The notes under the pieces are model-generated. The model made no database searches and was not told the origin of the DNA. It saw nothing but the letters and a program-made list of their open reading frames with translations. Shown piece after piece: positions 22,357 to 29,505 of a DNA stretch of 33,115 nt. Source of the stretch: an uncultured bacterium (GTDB lineage Bacteria; Actinomycetota; Actinomycetes; S36-B12); assembly GCA_903934925.1 (NCBI GenBank), contig CAIZPS010000056.1:1-33115 (forward strand), given 5' to 3'. A program made the position numbers and the translations under genes. Each line of letters starts with the position of its first letter. Positions within the stretch are counted from its first letter, which is position 1.

Positions 22357-23739
22357 GTGACTCCCGAGGACTCCGTGCTTGCAGCCTGCGATGCTGCCCT
22401 CGCTGACCGCGACATCGTCACGGACCCCGACATCCTCGGCTCCTACACGCGTGACAGGTCCACCGGGTCGGTCGCTGGTGAGCCCTTCGCGGTGGTGTTC
22501 CCTCGTACCACCGAGCAGGTGTCGGCGGTCATGCAGGCCGCGCACGCCCACCGCGTCCCCGTCGTGCCTCGAGGAGCTGGGTCGGGGCTCACCGGAGGCA
22601 GCAATGCCATCGACGGCTCTCTTGTCGTCTGCGTGGAGCGCATGCGCGACGTGCTGGAGGTCAACGGCACCGATGGCTATGTCGAGACGCAGCCCGGGAT
22701 CATGAACACCGAACTGCGCGACCACGTCAAGGGTCATGGGCTGTGGTACGCACCGGATCCGGCCAGCAAGGACTTCTGCTCTATCGGCGGGAATGTCAAC
22801 ACCAATGCCGGGGGCCTGTGCTGCGTCAAGTACGGGGTCACGCGCGACGCCGTCCTCGGCCTCGAAGTCGTGCTCGCCGACGGCCGCATCACTCGGCTGG
22901 GTCGACGCACCATCAAGGGCGTGGCGGGCTACGACCTCGCCGGCATGATGGTCGGGTCAGAGGGCACTCTTGGCATCGTCACTATGGCCCGCTTGCGCCT
23001 GCGGCCGCTTCCCCCACCGGCCATCACGTCGGTGGCGGTCTTCGACGACATCGCCGCCGCCGGCCGAGCGACCGCGGCGATCATGGTCGAGCTCACGCCC
23101 AGCATGCTCGAGGTAATGGACCAGCAGACGATCCGCGTCGTCGAGAACTGGCGGCCGATGGGCCTGGACGTCTCGGCCGGAGCCCTCCTCGTCGCGCAGA
23201 CGGACTCCGGACTCGGTGCCGCGGCGGACGCCGATCGGCTCATCGCGATCTGCCAGGAGCAGGGGGCGACGGAGGCATATCGCGCGGAGACCGAGGAGGA
23301 GTCCGAGATGCTCCTCGGGGCGCGCCGCATGGCGATCCTGGCAATGGAGGCGACGGGCGACTGGCTGCTGGACGACGTTGCGGTGCCGCGTTCACGTCTC
23401 GCCGACGCGATGGTGCGCATCCAGGACGTCGCGGCGCGCCACGACGTCACGATCTGCACCTTCGGGCACGCCGGCGACGGAAACCTGCATCCCACGATCG
23501 TCACCGAGCGCGGCGACGAGGCGGCGGCCGCGCGGGCACTTCTCGCGTTCGACGACATTCTCGAAGTCGCACTCGCCTGCGGCGGAACGATCACCGGCGA
23601 GCACGGCGTGGGAAGCCTCAAGCAGCATGCTCTGGCCCAGGAGCTCGATGACGTGGCGGCCTCCCTCCACCCGCGGATCAAGCAGGCGTGGGATCCGGAG
23701 AACATCCTGAACCCGGGGAAATCCCTGCCACGCTGGTGA
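22357..23739 (+). CDS. FAD-linked oxidase (GlcD/D-lactate dehydrogenase type)
   Basis: GTG 22357 is favoured over 22348, since it lies 7 nt after the -10 box and 22348 falls inside it. The ~460-residue protein has an N-terminal PCMH FAD-binding domain (FPRTTEQVSAVMQAA, VPRGAGSGLTGGSNAI, the second FAD motif in GGNVNTNAGGLCCVKYG, GVAGYDLAGMMVGSEGTLGI) and a C-terminal FAD-oxidase domain (TFGHAGDGNLHPTI, GGTITGEHGVGSLK, ending in DPENILNPGK). The family oxidises 2-hydroxyacids such as glycolate or D-lactate and passes electrons onward. It is a single polypeptide without GlcE/GlcF partners nearby, so it is more like a D-lactate or D-2-hydroxyglutarate dehydrogenase. It is divergent from a possible organic-acid exporter. 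Confidence 0.92.
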   Translation: MTPEDSVLAACDAALADRDIVTDPDILGSYTRDRSTGSVAGEPFAVVFPRTTEQVSAVMQAAHAHRVPVVPRGAGSGLTGGSNAIDGSLVVCVERMRDVLEVNGTDGYVETQPGIMNTELRDHVKGHGLWYAPDPASKDFCSIGGNVNTNAGGLCCVKYGVTRDAVLGLEVVLADGRITRLGRRTIKGVAGYDLAGMMVGSEGTLGIVTMARLRLRPLPPPAITSVAVFDDIAAAGRATAAIMVELTPSMLEVMDQQTIRVVENWRPMGLDVSAGALLVAQTDSGLGAAADADRLIAICQEQGATEAYRAETEEESEMLLGARRMAILAMEATGDWLLDDVAVPRSRLADAMVRIQDVAARHDVTICTFGHAGDGNLHPTIVTERGDEAAAARALLAFDDILEVALACGGTITGEHGVGSLKQHALAQELDDVAASLHPRIKQAWDPENILNPGKSLPRW

Positions 23740-23773
23740 CGGGTGGAGGCCGATCCGGGCGGTACGGTCAGGT

Positions 23774-24166
23774 ATGCCTCGATTCCTACTCGGATGGCTC
23801 CTCGGTCTGGGGGGCAACGCCATCGGCCTGCTGCTCGCGTGGCTGCTCCTGGGCAGCAACTTCTCCATCAACGGCCCGATCGGCTTCATCGTCAGCCTCG
23901 TCGTCTTCGCGATCTTGAGCGCCTTCTTCACATGGCTCGTGTTCAAGGGCCTGGACAAGAAGGCGGCGACGATCGTCCCACTCACGGGACTCATCTCCAC
24001 CTTCCTCGCGCTGCTGCTCACGGTGCTCCTGACCGACGGTCTGTCGATCAGCGGCTGGGGCTGGCTGTGGGGCACCGTCATCGTGTGGATCCTGAGCATG
24101 GTGATCTGGGTCCTGCCCGGACCCTGGCGCTCCTACCGCGCCGAGCGCATCACCAAGGCGAAGTAG
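23774..24166 (+). CDS. Small integral membrane protein, unknown function
   Basis: A 130-residue protein that is almost entirely membrane-embedded. Four helices are visible: FLLGWLLGLGGNAIGLLLAWLLL, IGFIVSLVVFAILSAFFTWLVF, TIVPLTGLISTFLALLLTVLL and WLWGTVIVWILSMVIWVL, with a basic C-terminus (RSYRAERITKAK) on the inside. I cannot place it in a named family with confidence. TACGGT lies 5 nt before the ATG and may be a near-leaderless promoter. The DoxX-like gene follows after 6 nt, so they are probably one transcript. Confidence 0.72.
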   Translation: MPRFLLGWLLGLGGNAIGLLLAWLLLGSNFSINGPIGFIVSLVVFAILSAFFTWLVFKGLDKKAATIVPLTGLISTFLALLLTVLLTDGLSISGWGWLWGTVIVWILSMVIWVLPGPWRSYRAERITKAK

Positions 24167-24172
24167 TCACTG

Positions 24173-24544
24173 ATGTCGCTGCTCCTCTGGATCCTGCAGA
24201 TCCTTCTCGCGATCATGTTCTTGGCCGCGGGCGCCATGAAGGCGTTCCAGCCGTACGAGACCATGGCGCGTCGCATGCCGTGGGTCGACGACTACTCGCC
24301 CGGCACCGTGCGGGCGATCGGTGCGCTGGAGATCCTCGGTGGCCTCGGTCTGGTCCTGCCCGCGGTCTTCGGCATCCTCGTGGTGCTGACACCTCTGGCG
24401 TCCATTGGACTGGCCGTCATCATGGTGCTGGCGACCATCCATCACCTGCGCCGCAGAGAGACCGGACAGATGGTGTTCACCATCGTGCTGCTGCTTCTGC
24501 TGCTCTTCGTCGCGTGGGGACGATTCAGCCTCGCGCCGCTCTAG
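24173..24544 (+). CDS. DoxX family membrane protein
   Basis: A 123-residue, four-helix membrane protein with the DoxX/DoxX_2 pattern: ILQILLAIMFLAAGAMKAFQP, then AIGALEILGGLGLVLP, a middle helix LASIGLAVIMVLATIHHLRR, and a C-terminal helix FTIVLLLLLLFVAWGRF. Members are small quinone-associated or redox-linked membrane proteins; many have no assigned substrate. It is 6 nt downstream of another small membrane protein, and it converges with the methyltransferase gene. Confidence 0.87.
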   Translation: MSLLLWILQILLAIMFLAAGAMKAFQPYETMARRMPWVDDYSPGTVRAIGALEILGGLGLVLPAVFGILVVLTPLASIGLAVIMVLATIHHLRRRETGQMVFTIVLLLLLLFVAWGRFSLAPL

Positions 24545-24562
24545 CTTCAGGGTTGCACGGCT

Positions 24563-25408
24563 CTAGGCGGGAGTGACCAGTCTGAGCAGGAAGGCCGAGC
24601 ACAGGAACAGCCCGCGCCAACCGCTGTCGTCATCCTCCATGGCCAGCGACTCGTCGCGGAAGGCCTGCGGATCCGAGGACTCCAGCACGGGCATCGCCGC
24701 GTGGTAGTGGAACGGGTGCACCGACACCTCGTCGTAGCCCAGACGCTCGAACTGCGGCACCACCGCGAGCGGGTTGTCGTAGTAGGCCTCGTGCCCGCTG
24801 CTGGGCAGCGGCGGGCGCGCCATGTCGACGCGCTCGGCGACGAAGTCCCCGACTCGCTGCCTGATCTGGTGTGACCTGCCGGCGAGCAGGTCGTCGACGA
24901 TGAAGCTGCGGGTGAAGCGGTTGAACGTCACCAGGGAGAACAGGCTGTTGCGGAACTCCAGAAAGAGCTCACCGCCCGGCCGCACGAGTGCAGCGAGGTT
25001 CGCGGTGACGGCAGCGCGGTCATCCACATGCGGCATGATCCCCAGCCCGACGAGGGTGTCGAAGCTGCCGGCGCCGGGCAGTGCAGCCATCGAGGCGGCG
25101 TCCTCGGCGTCGGCGACGACGACCGATGCCGGGTCGCCTCCAAGATCACGCAGGATCGCGCGCGTGACGTCGACCTTCTCGGGGACGTTGTCGATCCCGG
25201 CGAAGTCAAGCCCTGCTGCGAGAACGTGCGGAACGCCGTTGCCACCTCCGACGCCGATCTCGACGAGCGACCGAGCCCCGCGCTCTCGCGCGCTGTCCAG
25301 GATCACGCGCCAGGCGAAGTGGTTCGCGGGATAGCCGATGCCGAGGTCGGCCAGGGTGTCGGTCTCGTGGGTCACGAGTGCCGCTGCTGAGCTGCGGTCG
25401 ATCGTCAT
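24563..25408 (-). CDS. SAM-dependent methyltransferase (class I)
   Basis: The track's 443-residue ORF extends antisense-style through the transporter gene; the real start is ATG 25408, overlapping the transporter stop (ATGA). The 281-residue protein has motif I VEIGVGGGNGVPHVL, an acidic residue at the end of strand 2 (AGIDNVPEK), a DAEDAASM segment in motif II, and FDTLVGLGIMPHVDDRAAVTANLAALVRPGGELFLEFRN as motifs II-III. The second half (FTRSFIVDDLL, RPPLPSSGHEAYYDNPLAV, YHYHAAMP-like) is the substrate region. The methyl acceptor is not known. Translational coupling to a bicarbonate-type transporter is unusual and suggests a shared condition. Confidence 0.83.
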   Translation of the reverse strand: MTIDRSSAAALVTHETDTLADLGIGYPANHFAWRVILDSARERGARSLVEIGVGGGNGVPHVLAAGLDFAGIDNVPEKVDVTRAILRDLGGDPASVVVADAEDAASMAALPGAGSFDTLVGLGIMPHVDDRAAVTANLAALVRPGGELFLEFRNSLFSLVTFNRFTRSFIVDDLLAGRSHQIRQRVGDFVAERVDMARPPLPSSGHEAYYDNPLAVVPQFERLGYDEVSVHPFHYHAAMPVLESSDPQAFRDESLAMEDDDSGWRGLFLCSAFLLRLVTPA

Positions 25409-26511
25409 GCTGGTTTCACCGCCATGGAGAGGGCGACCAGCAGGGGAATGCCGGCCACGAGGTTGAAGGGAAAGGTAATGCCGAGACTGCTGGTGATGCA
25501 CAGCCCGCCGTTGGCCTTGGGTAGCGCGAGCCCTACGGCTGCCGGTGCAGCGATGTAGGACGCGCTCGCGCAGAGGACTCCGAGGATGGCGGCTCCCGCC
25601 GTTGTCATCCCGATGGCGGCTCCGGCGAGGACACCCGCGGCCCCTGCTGCGATGGGGAAGGCCAGGGCGAAGACGACGAGCCCCAGCCCTGCGGTACGGA
25701 TGGTGCCGAGGTGGCTGCCGGCCACTGCGCCGAGGTGCAGCAGGAACAGCGCGAGCACCCCGGTGAACAGGCCGGTGAACACAGGGGCCACCGGCTCGTA
25801 GCCGATCGGTCCGGCCACTGCGCCCATGATGAGCCCTCCCGCCATGAGCAGGATCGACGGGCCGGTCAGGACCTCGCGGATGGCGTCCGTCCACCCACCA
25901 TCGTCACCGCGACCGTAGTTGGCGTCGCTGGGCGATGCGGATGTGTTGCTCCCGTCGTCGGAGCGCTCGGGGCTGCCGTCATCGGGGGCCCCGGCGCCGA
26001 CGAGTGCACGACGCGGCAGTGGCTTGCGCTGGGACGGCCGACGCTTGGCCAGGGCCAGGCCGATGATGATGCCCGGCACCTCGAGGATCACCACGAGAGT
26101 TGCCAGGTGCCCTTCGAAGGGGAGGCCGATGGTCGTCACGAGGGCCATCGCCGCCGTGAACGTGACCAGGGAGGTGGACCCGTAATGGGCGGCCATCGCT
26201 CCGCGGTCGGTGCGATCCAGGCGCGTGAGGACTCCGAGAACATGGAAGGCGATGAGCGGAATGAGCACGCCCAGCGCAACGGCCATGGCCGCAGGGGCGA
26301 GCAGGCCCGAGAAGCCTGATTCGCGGAGGGCGACCCCGCCCTTGAGTCCGATGGACAGCAGCAGGTAGAAGGACATCACCCGGTAGACGGGCTCAGGGAG
26401 CCTGAGGTCGGCCTTCAGCACGCTCATCGCGAGCACACCGGCGACGAAGGCCAGAACCGGAATGGAGGTCAGGTTGCGCACCGCCAACTGCGCAGCGTCC
26501 TCGAAGCCCAT
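25405..26511 (-). CDS. SbtA-type sodium-dependent bicarbonate transporter family protein
   Basis: A 368-residue membrane protein matching the SbtA family: PVYRVMSFYLLLSIGLKGGVALRESG near residue 40, HYGSTSLVTFTAAMAL near 125, and in the second half LHLGAVAGSHLGTIRTAG, CASASYIAAPAAVGLALPKANGGL and SLGITFPFNLVAGIPL. Two inverted halves of about five helices are joined by a hydrophilic loop (around DDGSPERSDDGSNTSASPSD), which here is acidic and Ser-rich. In cyanobacteria SbtA imports HCO3- with Na+ under control of the PII-like SbtB. No SbtB gene is nearby; a winged-helix regulator precedes it instead. The start is supported by GAGGGGAG upstream. Confidence 0.9.
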   Translation of the reverse strand: MGFEDAAQLAVRNLTSIPVLAFVAGVLAMSVLKADLRLPEPVYRVMSFYLLLSIGLKGGVALRESGFSGLLAPAAMAVALGVLIPLIAFHVLGVLTRLDRTDRGAMAAHYGSTSLVTFTAAMALVTTIGLPFEGHLATLVVILEVPGIIIGLALAKRRPSQRKPLPRRALVGAGAPDDGSPERSDDGSNTSASPSDANYGRGDDGGWTDAIREVLTGPSILLMAGGLIMGAVAGPIGYEPVAPVFTGLFTGVLALFLLHLGAVAGSHLGTIRTAGLGLVVFALAFPIAAGAAGVLAGAAIGMTTAGAAILGVLCASASYIAAPAAVGLALPKANGGLCITSSLGITFPFNLVAGIPLLVALSMAVKPA

Positions 26512-26552
26512 CCCACACTCCCCTCGTCGTCAGGGGCTAATAGTGGATCAAG

Positions 26553-26578
26553 ATTTCCGGTATTGCAAATCCTGAAAT
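26553..26578. promoter_or_regulatory. 26-bp palindrome upstream of the SbtA-like gene, putative operator
   Basis: ATTTC-n-GG-nn-TT-G/C-AA-nn-CC-n-GAAAT: 10 of 13 base pairs are symmetric, with core TTGCAA. It is AT-rich, lies between the winged-helix gene and the transporter start, and is the obvious binding site for that regulator; inference. Confidence 0.6.
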
Positions 26579-26588
26579 GTGAGACGGG

Positions 26589-26876
26589 TCACTCGGTGGC
26601 GAACAGGTCGAGCAGCTCGCCCACCTGATGGCCCGACTCGGCCGAGTGCCGAAAGGGGCGCCGGCGGTTCACCTTGTAGGTGTTGCGCCGCCCGACGCGA
26701 TGCTTGGTGACGTAGCCGGAAGCCTCCAGATCACTGATGATCGCCTGGACGGAGCGCTCGGTGATCCCCGCCTCGTCGGCGAGGTCCCGCAGCCGGGCAT
26801 CCTGGTCGCGGGCGAGCATGAGCAGGATCCGGCCATGGTTGGTCAGAAGGGTCCAGGACCGATGTTCCGCCGTCAC
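26589..26876 (-). CDS. Winged-helix transcriptional regulator (ArsR/MarR-like)
   Basis: GTG 26876 gives a 95-residue protein: EHRSWTLLTNHGRILLMLARDQDARLRDLADEAGITERSVQAIISDLEASGYVTKHRVGRRNTYKVN. This is a winged HTH with the recognition helix in ITERSVQAIISDL and the wing in KHRVGRRNTYKV. The C-terminal HSAESGHQVGELLDLFATE is probably a dimerisation helix. The track's start at 26948 is less likely. Without visible metal-binding Cys/His pairs, its signal is unknown. It is on the same strand as the SbtA-like transporter and methyltransferase, 77 bp upstream with a large palindrome between, so it probably controls them. A 7-codon ORF (MCGTIGP) ends in GTGA overlapping this start. Confidence 0.78.
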   Translation of the reverse strand: MTAEHRSWTLLTNHGRILLMLARDQDARLRDLADEAGITERSVQAIISDLEASGYVTKHRVGRRNTYKVNRRRPFRHSAESGHQVGELLDLFATE

Positions 26877-26974
26877 GGCCCTATCGTGCCGCACATGGCC
26901 ACCCTTAGTCAGGCTTTGTCCGCTGTCTGCCCTGACGGGGGTAACCACCGACAGTGCCGAGGAAGGTTAGGCGG

Positions 26975-27409
26975 ATGACCATGACCGATTCCGGGCCGGC
27001 GGCGCGCTGGATCAGGGGCCATTCTGCCGATGCCGTCGACGTCCTCGTTTACGTGGTCGTGCTGAATCTCGCCATCGAGTACGTCCCCAATGTCATCAGC
27101 GAGACCTTCACCCTGTCGCTCCTCACCGCCTTGCTTCTGAAGGTGAGCCTGGAGGTGGTCCTCGTCCTCAAGGGACGAATTCTCACCCGGCTTCGCGGCG
27201 CGGACTCCCCGACGACCAAGGTGGTGTGGGCGGGAGTGCTGTGGTCCGTGGCGGCTGGAAGCAAGATCCTCGTGCTGGAGATCGTGGCAAGGGTCTTCTC
27301 CGACCAGGTCAGCCTGGGCGGTTTCGTCTCCGTCACCGTGCTGGTAGTCGTGCTGCTGCTTGCTCGCGGTGGAGTGCGCTGGCTGCTCTACGGCAGGGAT
27401 GCGCGCTGA
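26975..27409 (+). CDS. Small membrane protein, unknown function
   Basis: ATG 26975 is chosen over the track's 26954 because GAGGAAGG lies about 8-9 nt upstream. The 144-residue protein has four hydrophobic helices: VDVLVYVVVLNLAIEYV, LSLLTALLLKVSLEVVLVL, VVWAGVLWSVAAGSKILVLEIVARVF and FVSVTVLVVVLLLARGGVRWLL. A charged loop (KGRILTRLRGADSPTTK) falls in the middle, and conserved-looking Glu/Lys lie inside helices (IEYV, KVSLEV, LEIVARV). Family not recognised. It is divergent from the winged-helix regulator by about 100 bp and converges with the glycosylase-like gene 3 bp away. Confidence 0.72.
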   Translation: MTMTDSGPAARWIRGHSADAVDVLVYVVVLNLAIEYVPNVISETFTLSLLTALLLKVSLEVVLVLKGRILTRLRGADSPTTKVVWAGVLWSVAAGSKILVLEIVARVFSDQVSLGGFVSVTVLVVVLLLARGGVRWLLYGRDAR

Positions 27410-27412
27410 CCC

Positions 27413-28345
27413 TCATGGCTGGGAACTGCCGGGTCCGATCATCGGCTGGAGGATCTCGTGGCGCAGATCTTCCAGCGCCGAAGTGAGCCGCTCCCGCAGC
27501 ACTGTGGCGCGCTCGAGCAGATCGCGCTGCGCGTGGGCGTACTCGCGACGCCCCTCCATCGTCTCGACCCTGATCGGCTCGTATCCGAGGTCCGTCAGGT
27601 CATAGGGGGTGGCCCGCATGTCGATCTCGCGGGCCTGTCGAGCCAGTTCGAAGCAGTCGGCCGTCAGCTCGCTGCTGACCGCCGGATGGAACCACTGCGC
27701 GTACTTGTAGAGGTCCATCGTGGCGTGCACGCAACCCGGCTGTTCGAGGTCCGGTTGGGTGGTCCGAGTGGGTCTATGCGCATTTCGCTCGGCTGCCGCG
27801 GGAGTGAAGAAGCGGTAGGCGTCGATGTGGGTGCATCGCAGGCCCACTGAGTCGACGATGTCAACGATCTCGTCCGGTGCAAGGCGCAGGGGCTGGCTCG
27901 CGTGCCGGATCTCCGGCTGAGGCAGGCCGTAGACCATGGCCCACTCATGCATGCCGAAGCAGCCGAACTCGGGCTCCCGTCGCGCCGTCGATTCGAGCAG
28001 TCGGATCGCAAGGTCGAGTCGCGACCCTCGGCCTGCTGCGCGACCGGCGTCGACTGTCGCCCCGTCGGGCGTCCGACGGTACGCGGGATGCTGCAGGAAG
28101 CGATCGACGCGGCCGGTGACCTCGGTCCCGTGTCCGGGATGCCACGTCGTCAGTCGGGCAACGGAGTAGGGGTAGTAGTCGAAGAGGAAGTCGTCTACCG
28201 GATGCGTCTCGCCCCGGGAGCGCCGGGCCTGGCGCGGCGCGACCCAAGGCTGCACACGCTCACGGTGAGCGTGCTCGCGATCGCGCCAGTCGGACTCCGG
28301 GAGGGCGGTCCGATCTCTCGGGTCGGCGACCGGACTAGTCGACAC
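27413..28345 (-). CDS. Protein of the actinobacterial family annotated as 3-methyladenine DNA glycosylase
   Basis: The start is GTG 28345, overlapping the upstream gene by 11 nt. The 310-residue protein has the hallmark opening HRERVQPWVAPRQARRSRGETHPVDDFLFDYYPYSVARLTTWHPG, then EPEFGCFGMHEWAMVYGLPQPEIRHASQPLRL, IDAYRFFTPAAAERNAH, QPGCVHATMDLYKYAQWFHPAVSSELTADCFELARQAREIDMRATPYDL and a helical C-terminus. Actinobacterial genomes usually label this family 3-methyladenine DNA glycosylase, but I see no HhH-GPD or Mpg motif that proves base excision. The His, Cys and Asp residues in CFGMHEW and CVHATMD look like a metal or active site. The function should be treated as unproven. Confidence 0.8.
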   Translation of the reverse strand: MSTSPVADPRDRTALPESDWRDREHAHRERVQPWVAPRQARRSRGETHPVDDFLFDYYPYSVARLTTWHPGHGTEVTGRVDRFLQHPAYRRTPDGATVDAGRAAGRGSRLDLAIRLLESTARREPEFGCFGMHEWAMVYGLPQPEIRHASQPLRLAPDEIVDIVDSVGLRCTHIDAYRFFTPAAAERNAHRPTRTTQPDLEQPGCVHATMDLYKYAQWFHPAVSSELTADCFELARQAREIDMRATPYDLTDLGYEPIRVETMEGRREYAHAQRDLLERATVLRERLTSALEDLRHEILQPMIGPGSSQP

Positions 28346-29462
28346 GGTGCAGGCCCATCCGGGCGCACCCCTCGACGAAGTCGTCCATGCCGAACGCATC
28401 CACCGGACCCAGCGCGCCAGCTCCGCGCGCTCGGCCGTTGAGGAGCATCGCCGCGCCCCACGCGAGCAGCTCCGCGGTGAGGTCGTAGGGGCTCGGTCCC
28501 GTGACGACCACGTGGCTGAGTTCGCGGCCGACGCCGTCGCGGGTTCGGGCGACCACGAGAGTGCTGGACTCCCGACGGGTCGCGGCATCGGGACCGATGC
28601 CCGTCTCCTCGCCGCTGACCCGTTCGATGCCCGAGCGCACGAGACCTCCGACTCCGGGCATGCTCGCCGCTGCGTTGACTGCCCCCGCCGCGCCATGCGC
28701 GGCCTTCGTCCACTTTCCGGCCCAGCCGAGTCCCACATGAACATCGCGGACGTCACTGTCGACGCGGGGGAGGGTGAAGTGCTCTGTCCCGCCGACGGGC
28801 ATGGCCTGCCACTCACGACTCTCGACGTCGAAGGTGATGACCTCTCCCCGCGTGGCGGCGATCACTCCGTTGCGCAGCGCGAACGGCGGCGCGTCGACCA
28901 TCCCGGCGATGCTGGCCCGCGTACCGCTGCTCATGTGCATGGCACCGCGCACGAAGTAGCCCACCTCGACGACACTTGGGACGCGACCGGCCCGGCGTGC
29001 GTCGTCGATGGCATGCGCCGCCGCGAGGTTGCCCGGGACGTAGTCGTACCCGAAGGCGGTCAGCAGCCGTGCGCCCGTCCGCTCGGCCGCGGGGCCGTCC
29101 TGCTCGAACACGCGCCGGATGAAGGTGGGCTCCCCGGTGGAGTCGACGTACCCGCAACCCGCGTCGATGGCAGCCTCGACCGCGGCACTCCCGAACCGAA
29201 GGAACGGCCCGACGGTCGTCACCAGGACGTCATCCGGTGACGTGAGCAGAGCCCGAACCGAGTCCGGGTCCTGGGCATCGGCCACCTGCCAGGTCGGTGG
29301 CCGGTCGATCGGGCCCAGGCCAGCGAGCTCCCCGGTGAGGTCGACGAGGGCCTCGGCCGACCTTCCGGCAAGTACCGGGGCCATGCCCGCTCGGACCATC
29401 ACCTCGGCCGTGAGGCGCCCGGTGAAGCCTGTCGCCCCGAAGCAGATCACTCGTCCAGCCAT
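28335..29462 (-). CDS. Saccharopine dehydrogenase-like NAD(P)-binding protein
   Basis: A 375-residue protein with an N-terminal Rossmann motif (VICFGATGFTGRLTAEVMVRAG) and VLAGRSAEAL at the end of strand 2, followed by VLVTTVGPFLRFGSAAVEAAIDAGCGYVDSTGEP, all typical of the trans-acting enoyl-reductase / saccharopine-dehydrogenase-like group. FGYDYVPGNLAAAHAI is the conserved second segment, and the C-terminal half includes FDVESREWQAMPVGGTEHFTLPR. It probably reduces or oxidises a lipid or small ketone with NADPH; the substrate is unknown. TACCGT lies 7 nt before the ATG, so the mRNA is leaderless. It is divergent from the aminotransferase, whose promoter is in the same 43-bp gap. Confidence 0.86.
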   Translation of the reverse strand: MAGRVICFGATGFTGRLTAEVMVRAGMAPVLAGRSAEALVDLTGELAGLGPIDRPPTWQVADAQDPDSVRALLTSPDDVLVTTVGPFLRFGSAAVEAAIDAGCGYVDSTGEPTFIRRVFEQDGPAAERTGARLLTAFGYDYVPGNLAAAHAIDDARRAGRVPSVVEVGYFVRGAMHMSSGTRASIAGMVDAPPFALRNGVIAATRGEVITFDVESREWQAMPVGGTEHFTLPRVDSDVRDVHVGLGWAGKWTKAAHGAAGAVNAAASMPGVGGLVRSGIERVSGEETGIGPDAATRRESSTLVVARTRDGVGRELSHVVVTGPSPYDLTAELLAWGAAMLLNGRARGAGALGPVDAFGMDDFVEGCARMGLHRVD

Positions 29463-29469
29463 AAAGGGG

Positions 29470-29499
29470 ACGGTACCGGGTCCGATTCACCTCTACAGT
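29470..29499. promoter_or_regulatory. Divergent leaderless promoters (TACCGT minus, TACAGT plus)
   Basis: On the minus strand TACCGT (29475-29470) lies 7 nt before ATG 29462; on the plus strand TACAGT (29494-29499) lies 6 nt before ATG 29506. No SD is present for either gene. Confidence 0.58.
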
Positions 29500-29505
29500 T
29501 CATCC

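Noticed and set aside
23715-23727. Third copy of the GGGGAAA-CCC motif at the end of the FAD-oxidase gene
   Set aside because: It encodes the conserved NPGKSLP protein ending, so the resemblance is explained by coding sequence.
25409-25894. N-terminal extension of the methyltransferase ORF (track start 25894)
   Set aside because: It is out of frame with and inside the SbtA-like transporter gene; ATG 25408 gives a normal methyltransferase with an ATGA overlap.
29119-29505. N-terminal extension of the aminotransferase ORF
   Set aside because: It is antisense to the saccharopine-dehydrogenase-like gene; the class III fold begins at ATG 29506.
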